A stretch of DNA of 64,000 nucleotides, taken from Pirellulaceae bacterium. Lineage in GTDB: Bacteria; Planctomycetota; Planctomycetia; Pirellulales; Pirellulaceae. The DNA is taken from the NCBI GenBank assembly GCA_022448645.1, contig JAKVBZ010000015.1, positions 18,012 through 82,011 of the forward strand, given 5' to 3'. Positions 19,701 through 25,717 of the stretch are shown piece by piece (positions within the stretch are counted from its first letter, which is position 1; every line of letters starts with the position of its first letter). Both the position numbers and the translations under genes were made by a program. The notes beneath the pieces are model-generated. The model had not been told where the DNA came from. It searched no databases and saw only the letters and a list, made by a program, of their open reading frames with translations.

Positions 19701-21842
19701 GTCGCAATCACCAGCCTGCAGGATGTTAACAGCAGCCGCGAGTGCACTGGAGGCCGATGTGCCGCCTGAGTCGATGGCGGCACCTCCACCCATCAAGTTG
19801 AATGCTTTGGTGATGCGTGAGACGAGAGTGTTGGTGGTGTAGCTGCCTGTTTCGTCAATGATCGAGGGCATGTGCTTGATCAATGCTTCTTGATATTGTT
19901 CTCCCAATGTTTCGAGCTGGTCGTTGGGAACGCCCACTTTTTGCAATGCGGCTGAGAGTCGCTCTTTGAATTCTGGCAAGCGAAGTCCCATCTGTAGCGA
20001 CTCATGATATTCACCACTCGACATCGCACCTACGCAAACCCCCGTGCGCATGCGGTCGAATTCTTTATCGTCGTAACCAGCCATGGTCATGGCTTGCTCG
20101 ACTGCATCCAGCAACATGAATTGTAACGGATCAGCTGTCGCAAGTTGTTTGGGAGGAATGCGGTGCTTCTTCCAGTCGTATTCGAAATCAGTGATGAAGC
20201 CCCCCTGAATAGGGCCTTGTCCCTCCAGGTTCCGACCTGTTGTGCGCGCCACGGCTTCGCTCCAACGAGCCTCTGGCAATGGCGTGATGGCGCTGCGACC
20301 AGAAGATAATAAATCTCGAAAAGCGTCGATCGTTCGGGCACCCGGCAGTACCGATCCCATACCGATGATTGCGATGGGTTCACACGTTTGAGGGATGGTG
20401 CGTGGCACGTTGGCGGAAGTTTTCGACTCGGGCTGAAAGTCATCTAAGACGACATGTACGTTCAAGCCACCAATGCCAAATGAATTGACCGCAGCTCGAC
20501 GCGCATGTCCATCAGGATGCTGAGCCCACTCGATGGGCTGCGTGGGGACGAAGAAAGGTGAGTTGTCCCAATCGATTTTTGGGTTGAGCTGGCGGAGGTT
20601 CGGCGCGGGAGGAATGATACCATGTTTCATCGAAAGGATCGTCTTCAACAGACCGGCCATTCCCGCGGTTTCGATGGTGTGTCCCACATTGCCTTTGACG
20701 CTACCGATTGGAATGCGTGTTCCCGCGGGCAATTTTCCGTCCAGTGTTTCGGCCAGGGACTGCAATTCCGTCTGATCACCAACTTGCGTCGAAGTAGCGT
20801 GAGCTTCAATGAATTGAAGTCGGCTGACATCGATGTCCGTTCCGTACGCTCGACGAATCGCTTCTATTTGACCTTCTTTGCGTGGTGCCCACAGACTCTT
20901 TCCATGACCGTCCGTCGAGATACCGATACCGCGAATCAGGGCGTGAATGTGATCACCATCGGTGAGTGCCCGATCGAGTGTTTTGACGAGCAACGTTACA
21001 TAGCCTTCTCCGTTTACCAGGCCGTCGGCATCGGCATCGAACGGCCTGGTGCCCGTGGCACTGACAGATTGGGCACGTGAGAAAAGTACCAAACTATCGA
21101 ATTTACAATACGACGCGCCACCCACGACGGCCATGTCGATTTGTCCGAGTTGCAACGCACGTCCGGCCATGGCCAGTGCCTGGAGGGAAGACGCACAGGC
21201 AGCGTTGACGACCATATTGGGGCCGTCCAGTTTCAGCATTTTGCTGATGAGTGCAGCGCCACGGTGGGGACTGAGATTGAGGTTCCGTCGAGCTAATTGT
21301 TGAGCTCGAGCACCACGCACCCCCGCCACGATATCATCGATGACGGCACTGGTTTTACCACCGGTGATTTGGTCAATCTGTTCAATGTCTCTCAGGTATT
21401 CGGCGACCTGTTCGATCTGATTGGCAAAACAGACTTCGCCTCCCAACTCACTAGCTTTCACGTGGCCTACATAGACACCGACGTTTTCTCGGATCGGCAT
21501 CTGGAATGGATCGTAACCCGCATGCCGGCACGCTTCTGCGGCGACATCACAAATCGTGAGGTGAGCCAAGTCCGAAGTGTCAATGTCTTCCTGGGTGAGT
21601 GGGCAGCGCTGGGGATCAATGCGTTTGTAGTCCATCAAACAAGCGATGGACGTGTATGACTTGCAGAGAATGCCTTTGTTTGGGTTGTAATACAGACGGC
21701 GATTGAATCGCTCAGGAGGAATCTCTCCTTGGGTGCACCGACCGCTTTTTAATAGATCCCAGTAGGCTTCCAGACCGTCAGCGCTGGGCATCTGGCAGGC
21801 CATACCAACGACTGCTAGCGGAGAATTACTGAACTGGGACAT
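13704..21842 (-). CDS. Type I polyketide/secondary lipid synthase, KS-KS0-AT-C45-KR-DH
   Basis: A 2712-residue megasynthase. Domains by residue: active KS about 1-470 (Cys216, His348, His388); a second KS about 485-940 with Ser696 for Cys and Ala for the first His, so chain-length-factor-like; AT about 1055-1345 (GHSFGEF, Ser1152; RAFHTPLM, His1256, malonyl-like); an Ntn-hydrolase domain of the C45/acyl-CoA:6-APA acyltransferase type about 1430-1760 with nucleophile Cys1526 after Gly1525; structural and catalytic KR about 1845-2360 (GGARGVTA as in PUFA synthases; Ser2256, Tyr2269, Asn2273); DH about 2420-2712 (His2455, Asp2630). I find no ACP and no ER. Ser/Thr-rich linkers flank C45 and DH. 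The start has GAGGA inside the last codons of the ligase gene. Chain length and product are unknown. Confidence 0.92.
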   Translation of the reverse strand: MSQFSNSPLAVVGMACQMPSADGLEAYWDLLKSGRCTQGEIPPERFNRRLYYNPNKGILCKSYTSIACLMDYKRIDPQRCPLTQEDIDTSDLAHLTICDVAAEACRHAGYDPFQMPIRENVGVYVGHVKASELGGEVCFANQIEQVAEYLRDIEQIDQITGGKTSAVIDDIVAGVRGARAQQLARRNLNLSPHRGAALISKMLKLDGPNMVVNAACASSLQALAMAGRALQLGQIDMAVVGGASYCKFDSLVLFSRAQSVSATGTRPFDADADGLVNGEGYVTLLVKTLDRALTDGDHIHALIRGIGISTDGHGKSLWAPRKEGQIEAIRRAYGTDIDVSRLQFIEAHATSTQVGDQTELQSLAETLDGKLPAGTRIPIGSVKGNVGHTIETAGMAGLLKTILSMKHGIIPPAPNLRQLNPKIDWDNSPFFVPTQPIEWAQHPDGHARRAAVNSFGIGGLNVHVVLDDFQPESKTSANVPRTIPQTCEPIAIIGMGSVLPGARTIDAFRDLLSSGRSAITPLPEARWSEAVARTTGRNLEGQGPIQGGFITDFEYDWKKHRIPPKQLATADPLQFMLLDAVEQAMTMAGYDDKEFDRMRTGVCVGAMSSGEYHESLQMGLRLPEFKERLSAALQKVGVPNDQLETLGEQYQEALIKHMPSIIDETGSYTTNTLVSRITKAFNLMGGGAAIDSGGTSASSALAAAVNILQAGDCDMMICAAGHRAMGLLAYELHASRGWLPAKQQNHPLDMQADGFVPGEGTGAVVLKRLADAKRDGDRICGVLRGFGASSAETTQQAVEHAISRSRCHSGLGEEGQHTSFVETAARTSDDGQQELTAIANATGSADHPVVIGNTTSQLGHTGGVSGLVNVLKATHTLVDMTSAPNLHLDQAAPNLANQEKVQAPTSNQPLTASTDDGRVFAGINSISEENLAYHFILERAEPVAPNATSAPTTVVDSNGTLESFLGKYRLIRLGANNPQTLAEQILQLSQSGAEAEHQFAKANQTLFSSNDLFRFAVVVEDPAELQKKCKLAAPLLQRQEPLTVLQDRGIFYQQPITNPQIAFLFPGHGSQYEGMLQSVTEEFAPATDALQQIQKVLQNLNFPSFQEVAWDRGDTLGVDVWQTQLALLCADTIMLASLQALDIHPDHVAGHSFGEFPALIAAGAWSFENAARATRARCQAIENSSGAHGIMLSVAAEAQILDEVAADIRTELHVSVRNAKDQIVVGGEEAPVRELAQRLQKRDIVTRVLAAPRAFHTPLMEDSKSPLANALTSINIGPPQVRMLSSVNNRYVAEPDDIRRNLVAQMTDPVHYDALIDRLVQQGVQILVEVGPHQILTKLHRKILGQREMVLIGADQPKRSGLRQILHLRACLECAGVWDHMTRGKVNVFRSSFDSASDTDISTDDHIEVKPSSSSSPALSPTADAAIQHDELMPTIEAAGTPYEIGLRCGQSQANEIRKLLRRYADFVGSPYHRLPDVQQDAARAEQFFLDDDMQELQGIADGAGVMVESLVVHNLMLFPETGSGCVQLAFADSTPSTSGILHAANEDLPLALTLEGPLPRNIQVRRPKDKTPHVIFGIAGELAGINGMNAVGLAVTSTMLLDMPRREGTRYGRSHNAIVKTILQDAADVDQAIQIARQYAGSGGWSMCITSEPSNEVAHLEYDGQQVKVKRHLSRHLAANHCQLQQGAAPIPKHSQHRLQRLSDLLQNAETPSVVEVQAVLRDQFDVARNRQTRFPTMNTIRRVDNQVSLIMRPSIGRAWITTPSSDQEKSNQFVEINLASLLDTGTDRLHTQQATLSTSSTAGQNVSNGIAATDNKLTSLLQGDQAEQALQDYGIGPDNRNGNVCFRFVMRTVATTEPSSQPLQLAGPVILLGANKVSEALRQRLSQSGATVHIIPALSDVDATLTELDPIFQKGPVPHLFLLTPYDQDADTTLDESEWHERRRKGASTPYFVCQKWCQHLLDADMLDKSSVVAATMMGGDFGFSGTVRSAESGALTGLVKSLRIELGMKTKGKFSAKIVDVAQSTSEDEVADAIFREISNHSSEIEVGYVDNQRLVVRPVVQSIRELPQTEDIPHGGTWVVTGGARGVTAVVARELGQRYGLKLHLIGSSPLPELDPSWRNMTPEQEKSLRAQVMKDAVAKKKIPAVAWSKVEKAIEIDRNLTEFREAGVQFTYYACDISNRDSLRKILEEIRLADGPIQGIVHGAGFESALRFEKKKRELVERTIAVKVDGAAGLMDLTRQDPLRYFLAFGSVSGRFGGLGQTDYGMANDMLCKLVDWFRFQRPECKSTCFHWHAWDEVGMAVRPESRHLREIGGVTYMPPLEGTNHLIQEVLAGAPEREVLITGWPFHKLNPEYASKVSGASSPKPAASTTSSPHNADSTPKRTAMNSTASPSTETGTTTAVASTATAVMANPQISNLPLVDRIVTFEPEQRVVADSRMDPTSDPFLTQHLYKKRPILPAVISMSAVAQTASLLGTSSEQVMAIRNVELLEPMRFFTDRISTVQITAEVTPAGIECVVSSDFFTRTGKLVQEHRPYMRAVIDLGSSDQLQALTAPMPPDPEDPEAFSDLNYPHEGVLFHGEVFRGLKEFAVDPEHAWGRITTLDPVKLGGSRSGTEWWLPASAVDAAFYTCGVHVRETIPGVAKIPKSLDRLRTGRSPRVGETLLAFSTCRDLSESEATYDFTIYGDDGSIIVMVEGYHGVFVPRLK
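16563..17555 (-). other. C45-type Ntn-hydrolase domain embedded in the synthase
   Basis: This sub-region encodes synthase residues about 1430-1760. It has the pattern of C45 peptidase-like acyltransferases: an opening G-x-P-Y-E-I-G with a following GQ, then helices, then ETGSGC with the candidate nucleophile Cys1526 (codon TGT at 17267-17265). This is followed by ILHAANEDLP and the AGELAGINGMNAVGLAVTST block typical of the family. Family members mature by self-cleavage just before the Cys and act as acyltransferases or amidases. Cleavage here would split the megasynthase into KS-KS0-AT and C45-KR-DH halves. Self-cleavage and activity are inferred, not shown. Confidence 0.78.
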
Positions 21843-21845
21843 TCA

Positions 21846-23333
21846 TTATCCTCGAATCAATTTCATGTTGTGATTACGCCTCAGATGAGACACGAATTCG
21901 ATGTGGCTGGGGATTTTTGCCGGATCGAGACGATGGCGCAGATATTCTTTCAGCTGCCCTTGATCGGGTGTCGTTTTTTCCTGTGGAACCACATAGGCCA
22001 CAATGGTTTCTCCCAATCGCTCGTCATCGCGACCAGCGACGTATGCTTCTCGAATGTTAGGAAATCCCAAGATCTCTTGTTCCACTTCTTCTGGGCTAAC
22101 GCTGATACCTCGAGTGATGATGATGTTCTTTTTGCGTCCGCGGATATAAAGGTAGCCGTCCTGATCCTGGTAACCGCAGTCGCCTGTTGCCAGCCAGCCA
22201 TTTCGGAGAACGCGTGCGGTCTCTTGCGGTTTTTTGTAGTAACCCAGCATCACGTTAGGGCCTTGAATGCAAATTTCACCAAACTCGTCAGGCGGTAGTG
22301 TTTGGCCCGCTTCGTTCATGATGGCTACTTGCACGTTCGGTAATGGCCGTCCTGAACTTGACAGTTTGTGAGGTTGGTCACCGGGCGTGAGTGTCGTGCA
22401 GCGAGGGGATGCCTCGGTCAAACCGTATCCGTAGAAAAAGCCAATATGAGGGAAAGCTTCACGTAACTGCTGGAAAGGGGCTACGGCGAATGGGGCGGAG
22501 GCGAAGAAGATCTTTTTGACAGAAGCCAACTTGGGTGCCACTTCTTCACTGCGCGACAACATTGTAGACAGGATAAACGGTGTGACATTGACAGCAGTTA
22601 CTTGCTGTTGTTCCAGCATTTTGCAGAAATTCCCCAGCACGAAGATCCCTTTATGGATGTGGATCGTCATGCCGGCAGAAAGGTAAGCCAGAAGTTCCGT
22701 TGTATTGGTTCCCACGGCGGTCATGGGTAGAACGATGGTAGCAATGTCATTTTCGGAAAGTTGTGCAACGTCGTTAAACGATTGGATGTTGGCTTGCAAA
22801 TTCGCGTTGGAGAGCATCACCCGTTTGGGATTACTGGCGGTACCTGACGTCGAGATTAGGACTGCGACATCGTCGTGTGGCAGCACGCCGGAGTCCGTAG
22901 ACAAGTCGCTTTGGTGGAGGACATTGGAATGGGCCTTCTGTCCGGCTGTGTCCAGAGTCAATACTGCACGCACTTTGGGGACTTGTTGTGCCGCCGTCGT
23001 GACAGCCTCGGCGTGAGCGGCGTCGGTGATGGCATAGGTAGCGTCGCAATACGCCATTTCGCCGGCGAGTCGTTCGTGTGGCAGCGAGATAGGAGTTGGT
23101 GCGATGATGCCGTCTGCTTTGGCGACCGCGAAATAAGCAACGACGTATTCTATGGAATTAGGAAGAAACAGGAATCCGTGTCGACTTGCAAGTCCATGTT
23201 TGCGCAAGGTTTCGGCAAGCGTATCGCTACGCTCATCCAGTTCACCGTAGGTGATCTGGTGCTGGCCGTGCCGCAACGCGATACGTTGCGCATGACGCTC
23301 AGCACCACGGCGAATTACTTCGTGGACTTTCAT
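21846..23333 (-). CDS. AMP-dependent acyl ligase (fatty acyl-AMP/CoA ligase family)
   Basis: The 495-residue protein has the ANL-superfamily motifs: STSGTASNPKRVMLSN (phosphate-binding loop), FYGYGLTEASPRC (A5), GWLATGDCGYQDQDGYLYIRGRKKNII (A7-A8) and a C-terminal NHNMKLIRG with the catalytic Lys. It would activate a carboxylic acid as acyl-AMP and pass it to a thiol, either CoA or an ACP arm. Its tight coupling to the synthase gene and the ACP gene 45 bases upstream suggest it primes the pathway by loading a starter acid onto a carrier domain, perhaps the odd fifth ACP. Substrate specificity is not readable. Confidence 0.9.
   Translation of the reverse strand: MKVHEVIRRGAERHAQRIALRHGQHQITYGELDERSDTLAETLRKHGLASRHGFLFLPNSIEYVVAYFAVAKADGIIAPTPISLPHERLAGEMAYCDATYAITDAAHAEAVTTAAQQVPKVRAVLTLDTAGQKAHSNVLHQSDLSTDSGVLPHDDVAVLISTSGTASNPKRVMLSNANLQANIQSFNDVAQLSENDIATIVLPMTAVGTNTTELLAYLSAGMTIHIHKGIFVLGNFCKMLEQQQVTAVNVTPFILSTMLSRSEEVAPKLASVKKIFFASAPFAVAPFQQLREAFPHIGFFYGYGLTEASPRCTTLTPGDQPHKLSSSGRPLPNVQVAIMNEAGQTLPPDEFGEICIQGPNVMLGYYKKPQETARVLRNGWLATGDCGYQDQDGYLYIRGRKKNIIITRGISVSPEEVEQEILGFPNIREAYVAGRDDERLGETIVAYVVPQEKTTPDQGQLKEYLRHRLDPAKIPSHIEFVSHLRRNHNMKLIRG
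21849..21853 (-). promoter_or_regulatory. Ribosome binding site of the synthase gene inside the ligase gene
   Basis: On the minus strand GAGGA lies six bases before the synthase ATG and forms part of the last two codons (Arg-Gly) of the adenylating ligase. The two genes are only three bases apart. This arrangement favours translational coupling of the starter-activating ligase and the synthase. Confidence 0.7.
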
Positions 23334-23378
23334 GGGTAATCACTTGTACTACGGGCTCTTGCGAGCATCCGCAGCGGC

Positions 23379-25640
23379 TCATGTTTTTTCGGCAAGCTTG
23401 CGGGCGACCAGTTCGGCGAATGCTCCAGATCGATTGAGGCTCTCGACTTCGAGATCCTCCAAGCTGATCGTGATGCTGAACTGCTTCTCAACCGCCGTAA
23501 TCAGATCCAACATGCCAACGGAGTCCAGTCCGACGTCTTCGATCAACCGGGTGTTCCCAGTTAGATCCGTTCGGGCACCGTCCGCCATGTTCCTTTCCTT
23601 GAGAATCTGGCTTACTGCTTGCAGAATGGATGGAACGTCGGCCGTGTTGGCTTTTTCATTTTCATGGACGTCCAATCCAGAGGCAGACGAAGTAGGAGCG
23701 GCAGCAACCGTTGCCGTCGCCGCAGACTTCGATTTGGGGTGGGTTCCCTGTAGGAAACTCATCACGTTTCGCAACGTGACGAAATCGTCCAGGGTCAAAT
23801 CTTCGGTAGGTGTGATTTCAAAATACTCACGCAGTTCGCCGAACAGCTGAGCCTTCTTAATGCTGTCAATGCCCAGATCGGCTTCCAGGTCCGCATCCAT
23901 TTCGACGATTTCTGCAGGATACCCAGTCTGCTCGACGACAAAATTGATCAAGAACGACTCCAACTGTTCCGGTGGTGGAGCTTTGTCGGTGGTTTGCACG
24001 GCAGCCGTCGCTGTCGGTGACGAGACGGTAGGAGTTGTTGGAGTATCGGTGCTTTCCGCAGAGGAGGTGGAGAGCCCGTCGCTACCCAAGGACGCGTCGC
24101 TACCCAAGGAGGTTGTGTCATTCGCGACAAGTTGCTGTTTTTCGTGAGTCCCCTGTAGGAATTTCATCACGTCGCGCAACGTGGGGAAATCGTCCAGCGT
24201 GATCTCTTCTGTGGGTGTGATGTCAAAGTATTCACGGAGCTCGCCAAACAATTGAGCCTTCTTAATGCTGTCGATTCCCAAATCGGCTTCCAGGTCCGCA
24301 TCCATTTCGACGATTTCTGCAGGATACCCAGTTTGTTCCACGACGAAATTGATCAAAAACGGCTCCAACTGTTCGGCAGACGGAGCCTTGTCCGAAATAG
24401 GCGTGGCCGCAGCCGAGGATGTTACCGGAGTCTCTGCGGTTACCGTTGTCGGTGGAGGCGGAGTTGACGCTGGAACGACCGCTTCATGGGCTGGTGCAGA
24501 GGATTGCTGTTTGCCGTGCGTGCCTTGCAGGAAATTCATCACGTCACGAAGCGTGGGGAAATCGTCCAGCGTGATCTCTTCGGTAGGGGTAATGTCGAAG
24601 TACTCTCGTAGTTCGCCGAACAGTTGCGCTTTCTTAATGCTATCGATCCCCAGGTCGGCTTCGAGATCCGCATCCATTTCGACGATCTCGGCCGGGTACC
24701 CCGTCTGTTCCACGACGAAGTTGATCAAGAAGGGTTCCAGTTGGTCTGCCGCAGGTGCAGACGACTTCGGCGTCGGTGCGCTGACAGTTTCCGTCGTAGG
24801 AGCGGGTGTTGCCGAAGGGGCCATGTCCAACACCGTATTGGCAGGTTCTCCAGTCGAGATTTCGGCTGAGGCGCTGGTTACGGTATTTGCCGTCTCAGAG
24901 GTACCGTCTGAGTCTTGGCCTTGACGCAGGAATTCAAAGACGTGACGCAACGTAGGGAAATCGTCTAATGTCATGTCTTCGGTCGGTGTCATCTCGAAAT
25001 ACTCGCGCAATTCGCCAAACAGCTGTGCTTTCTTGATGCTATCGATTCCCAAATCGGCTTCCAGATCTGCATCCATTTCGACGATTTCTGCCGGGTATCC
25101 AGTCTGCTCGACGACGAAATTGATGAGGAAGTGTTCGAGCTGTTCAGGCGGAGGAGCCACGTCTTTAGCCCGAACCGCCAGAGGTGCGCTTGGTGTGTGG
25201 GAACCGTTTCCATTGCTCAGCTCTGGCGGAACACTAGGCGGGGTGGCAGGACTGCCATTTTGACCATTACTCTGGCTCCGTGCGCCGTTCCCGTAGGTAC
25301 TATGGCCTGAGGAGCCATTACTTGTAAGACTGCTGTCAGAATGGGGGGGCAGCATCTGACCAAGCGATGTGCTGTGACCATTACCATTTGATGAGCCGTT
25401 TCCATGGCTCGTCGCGGCCTCTTCATTCGGTAAACGGGACGTTGCTGGGGGCAAATCGGAAGTCGAGGCAGATGGCGCGCCTCGCGTTTGAGAGAGCGCC
25501 TTTTCTCGCATCTTGTTCTTGCGAACTAGTGTGGCATCGAAGTGAACAATGCGCGCTGCGCCGTATACAACGGTCGATTTGGCCTCAGTTTGAGACTGTC
25601 CATTCGAGGATCCGTTGTTGGTCTGTGGAATCACGCTCAT
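23379..25640 (-). CDS. Stand-alone multi-ACP protein (four PUFA-type ACPs plus one distinct ACP)
   Basis: The 753-residue protein is built of carrier domains joined by Ser/Thr/Pro-rich linkers. After a low-complexity, Asn-Gly-Ser-rich N-terminus (about 1-160) come ACP1 (165-240, Ser201), ACP2 (299-373, Ser334), ACP3 (423-497, Ser458) and ACP4 (557-632, Ser593). All four have the PUFA-synthase-type LGIDSIKKAQLF motif. ACP5 (670-752, Ser707 in GLDSVGML) is different and resembles ordinary discrete ACPs. In PUFA synthases such tandem ACPs are part of the megasynthase; here they are a separate protein, and the megasynthase has none. They would carry the growing chain, with ACP5 perhaps for starter loading or release. 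Confidence 0.92.
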   Translation of the reverse strand: MSVIPQTNNGSSNGQSQTEAKSTVVYGAARIVHFDATLVRKNKMREKALSQTRGAPSASTSDLPPATSRLPNEEAATSHGNGSSNGNGHSTSLGQMLPPHSDSSLTSNGSSGHSTYGNGARSQSNGQNGSPATPPSVPPELSNGNGSHTPSAPLAVRAKDVAPPPEQLEHFLINFVVEQTGYPAEIVEMDADLEADLGIDSIKKAQLFGELREYFEMTPTEDMTLDDFPTLRHVFEFLRQGQDSDGTSETANTVTSASAEISTGEPANTVLDMAPSATPAPTTETVSAPTPKSSAPAADQLEPFLINFVVEQTGYPAEIVEMDADLEADLGIDSIKKAQLFGELREYFDITPTEEITLDDFPTLRDVMNFLQGTHGKQQSSAPAHEAVVPASTPPPPTTVTAETPVTSSAAATPISDKAPSAEQLEPFLINFVVEQTGYPAEIVEMDADLEADLGIDSIKKAQLFGELREYFDITPTEEITLDDFPTLRDVMKFLQGTHEKQQLVANDTTSLGSDASLGSDGLSTSSAESTDTPTTPTVSSPTATAAVQTTDKAPPPEQLESFLINFVVEQTGYPAEIVEMDADLEADLGIDSIKKAQLFGELREYFEITPTEDLTLDDFVTLRNVMSFLQGTHPKSKSAATATVAAAPTSSASGLDVHENEKANTADVPSILQAVSQILKERNMADGARTDLTGNTRLIEDVGLDSVGMLDLITAVEKQFSITISLEDLEVESLNRSGAFAELVARKLAEKT
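23745..25148 (-). repeat. Four tandem ACP-coding repeats
   Basis: The ACP1-4 coding units lie at about 25148-24921, 24746-24522, 24374-24150 and 23972-23745. The unit spacing is about 370-400 bases. A core of 45 residues is identical in all four, yet the DNA copies differ at many third codon positions. ACP3 and ACP4 look closest to each other in DNA. The linkers have diverged freely. This is a protein-coding repeat, not an array of mobile origin. Confidence 0.9.
24077..24110 (-). repeat. Short direct repeat in the ACP3-ACP4 linker
   Basis: A 16-base unit (cgtcgctacccaagga) occurs twice, at 24077-24092 and 24095-24110, with an 18-base period. It encodes a doubled Ser-Leu-Gly-Ser-Asp-x motif in the linker between ACP3 and ACP4. 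It looks like recent slippage in a flexible linker. Confidence 0.85.
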
Positions 25641-25717
25641 GGTTTAGCTTTCATACAACTCACTGCTGTTGGCGACTGTGTCCTTTCTGCCGCGTTCCAG
25701 TCAATTTCATTTAAATG

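Noticed and set aside
20622..21080. 152-residue plus-strand ORF within the synthase gene
   Set aside because: Lies opposite the conserved KS1 coding region and has no recognisable features; one of many shadows in the long GC-balanced gene.
23745..25148. Repeats as a CRISPR array or mobile element
   Set aside because: The repeats are in-frame ACP domains of about 225 bases within one open reading frame; spacers are coding linkers.
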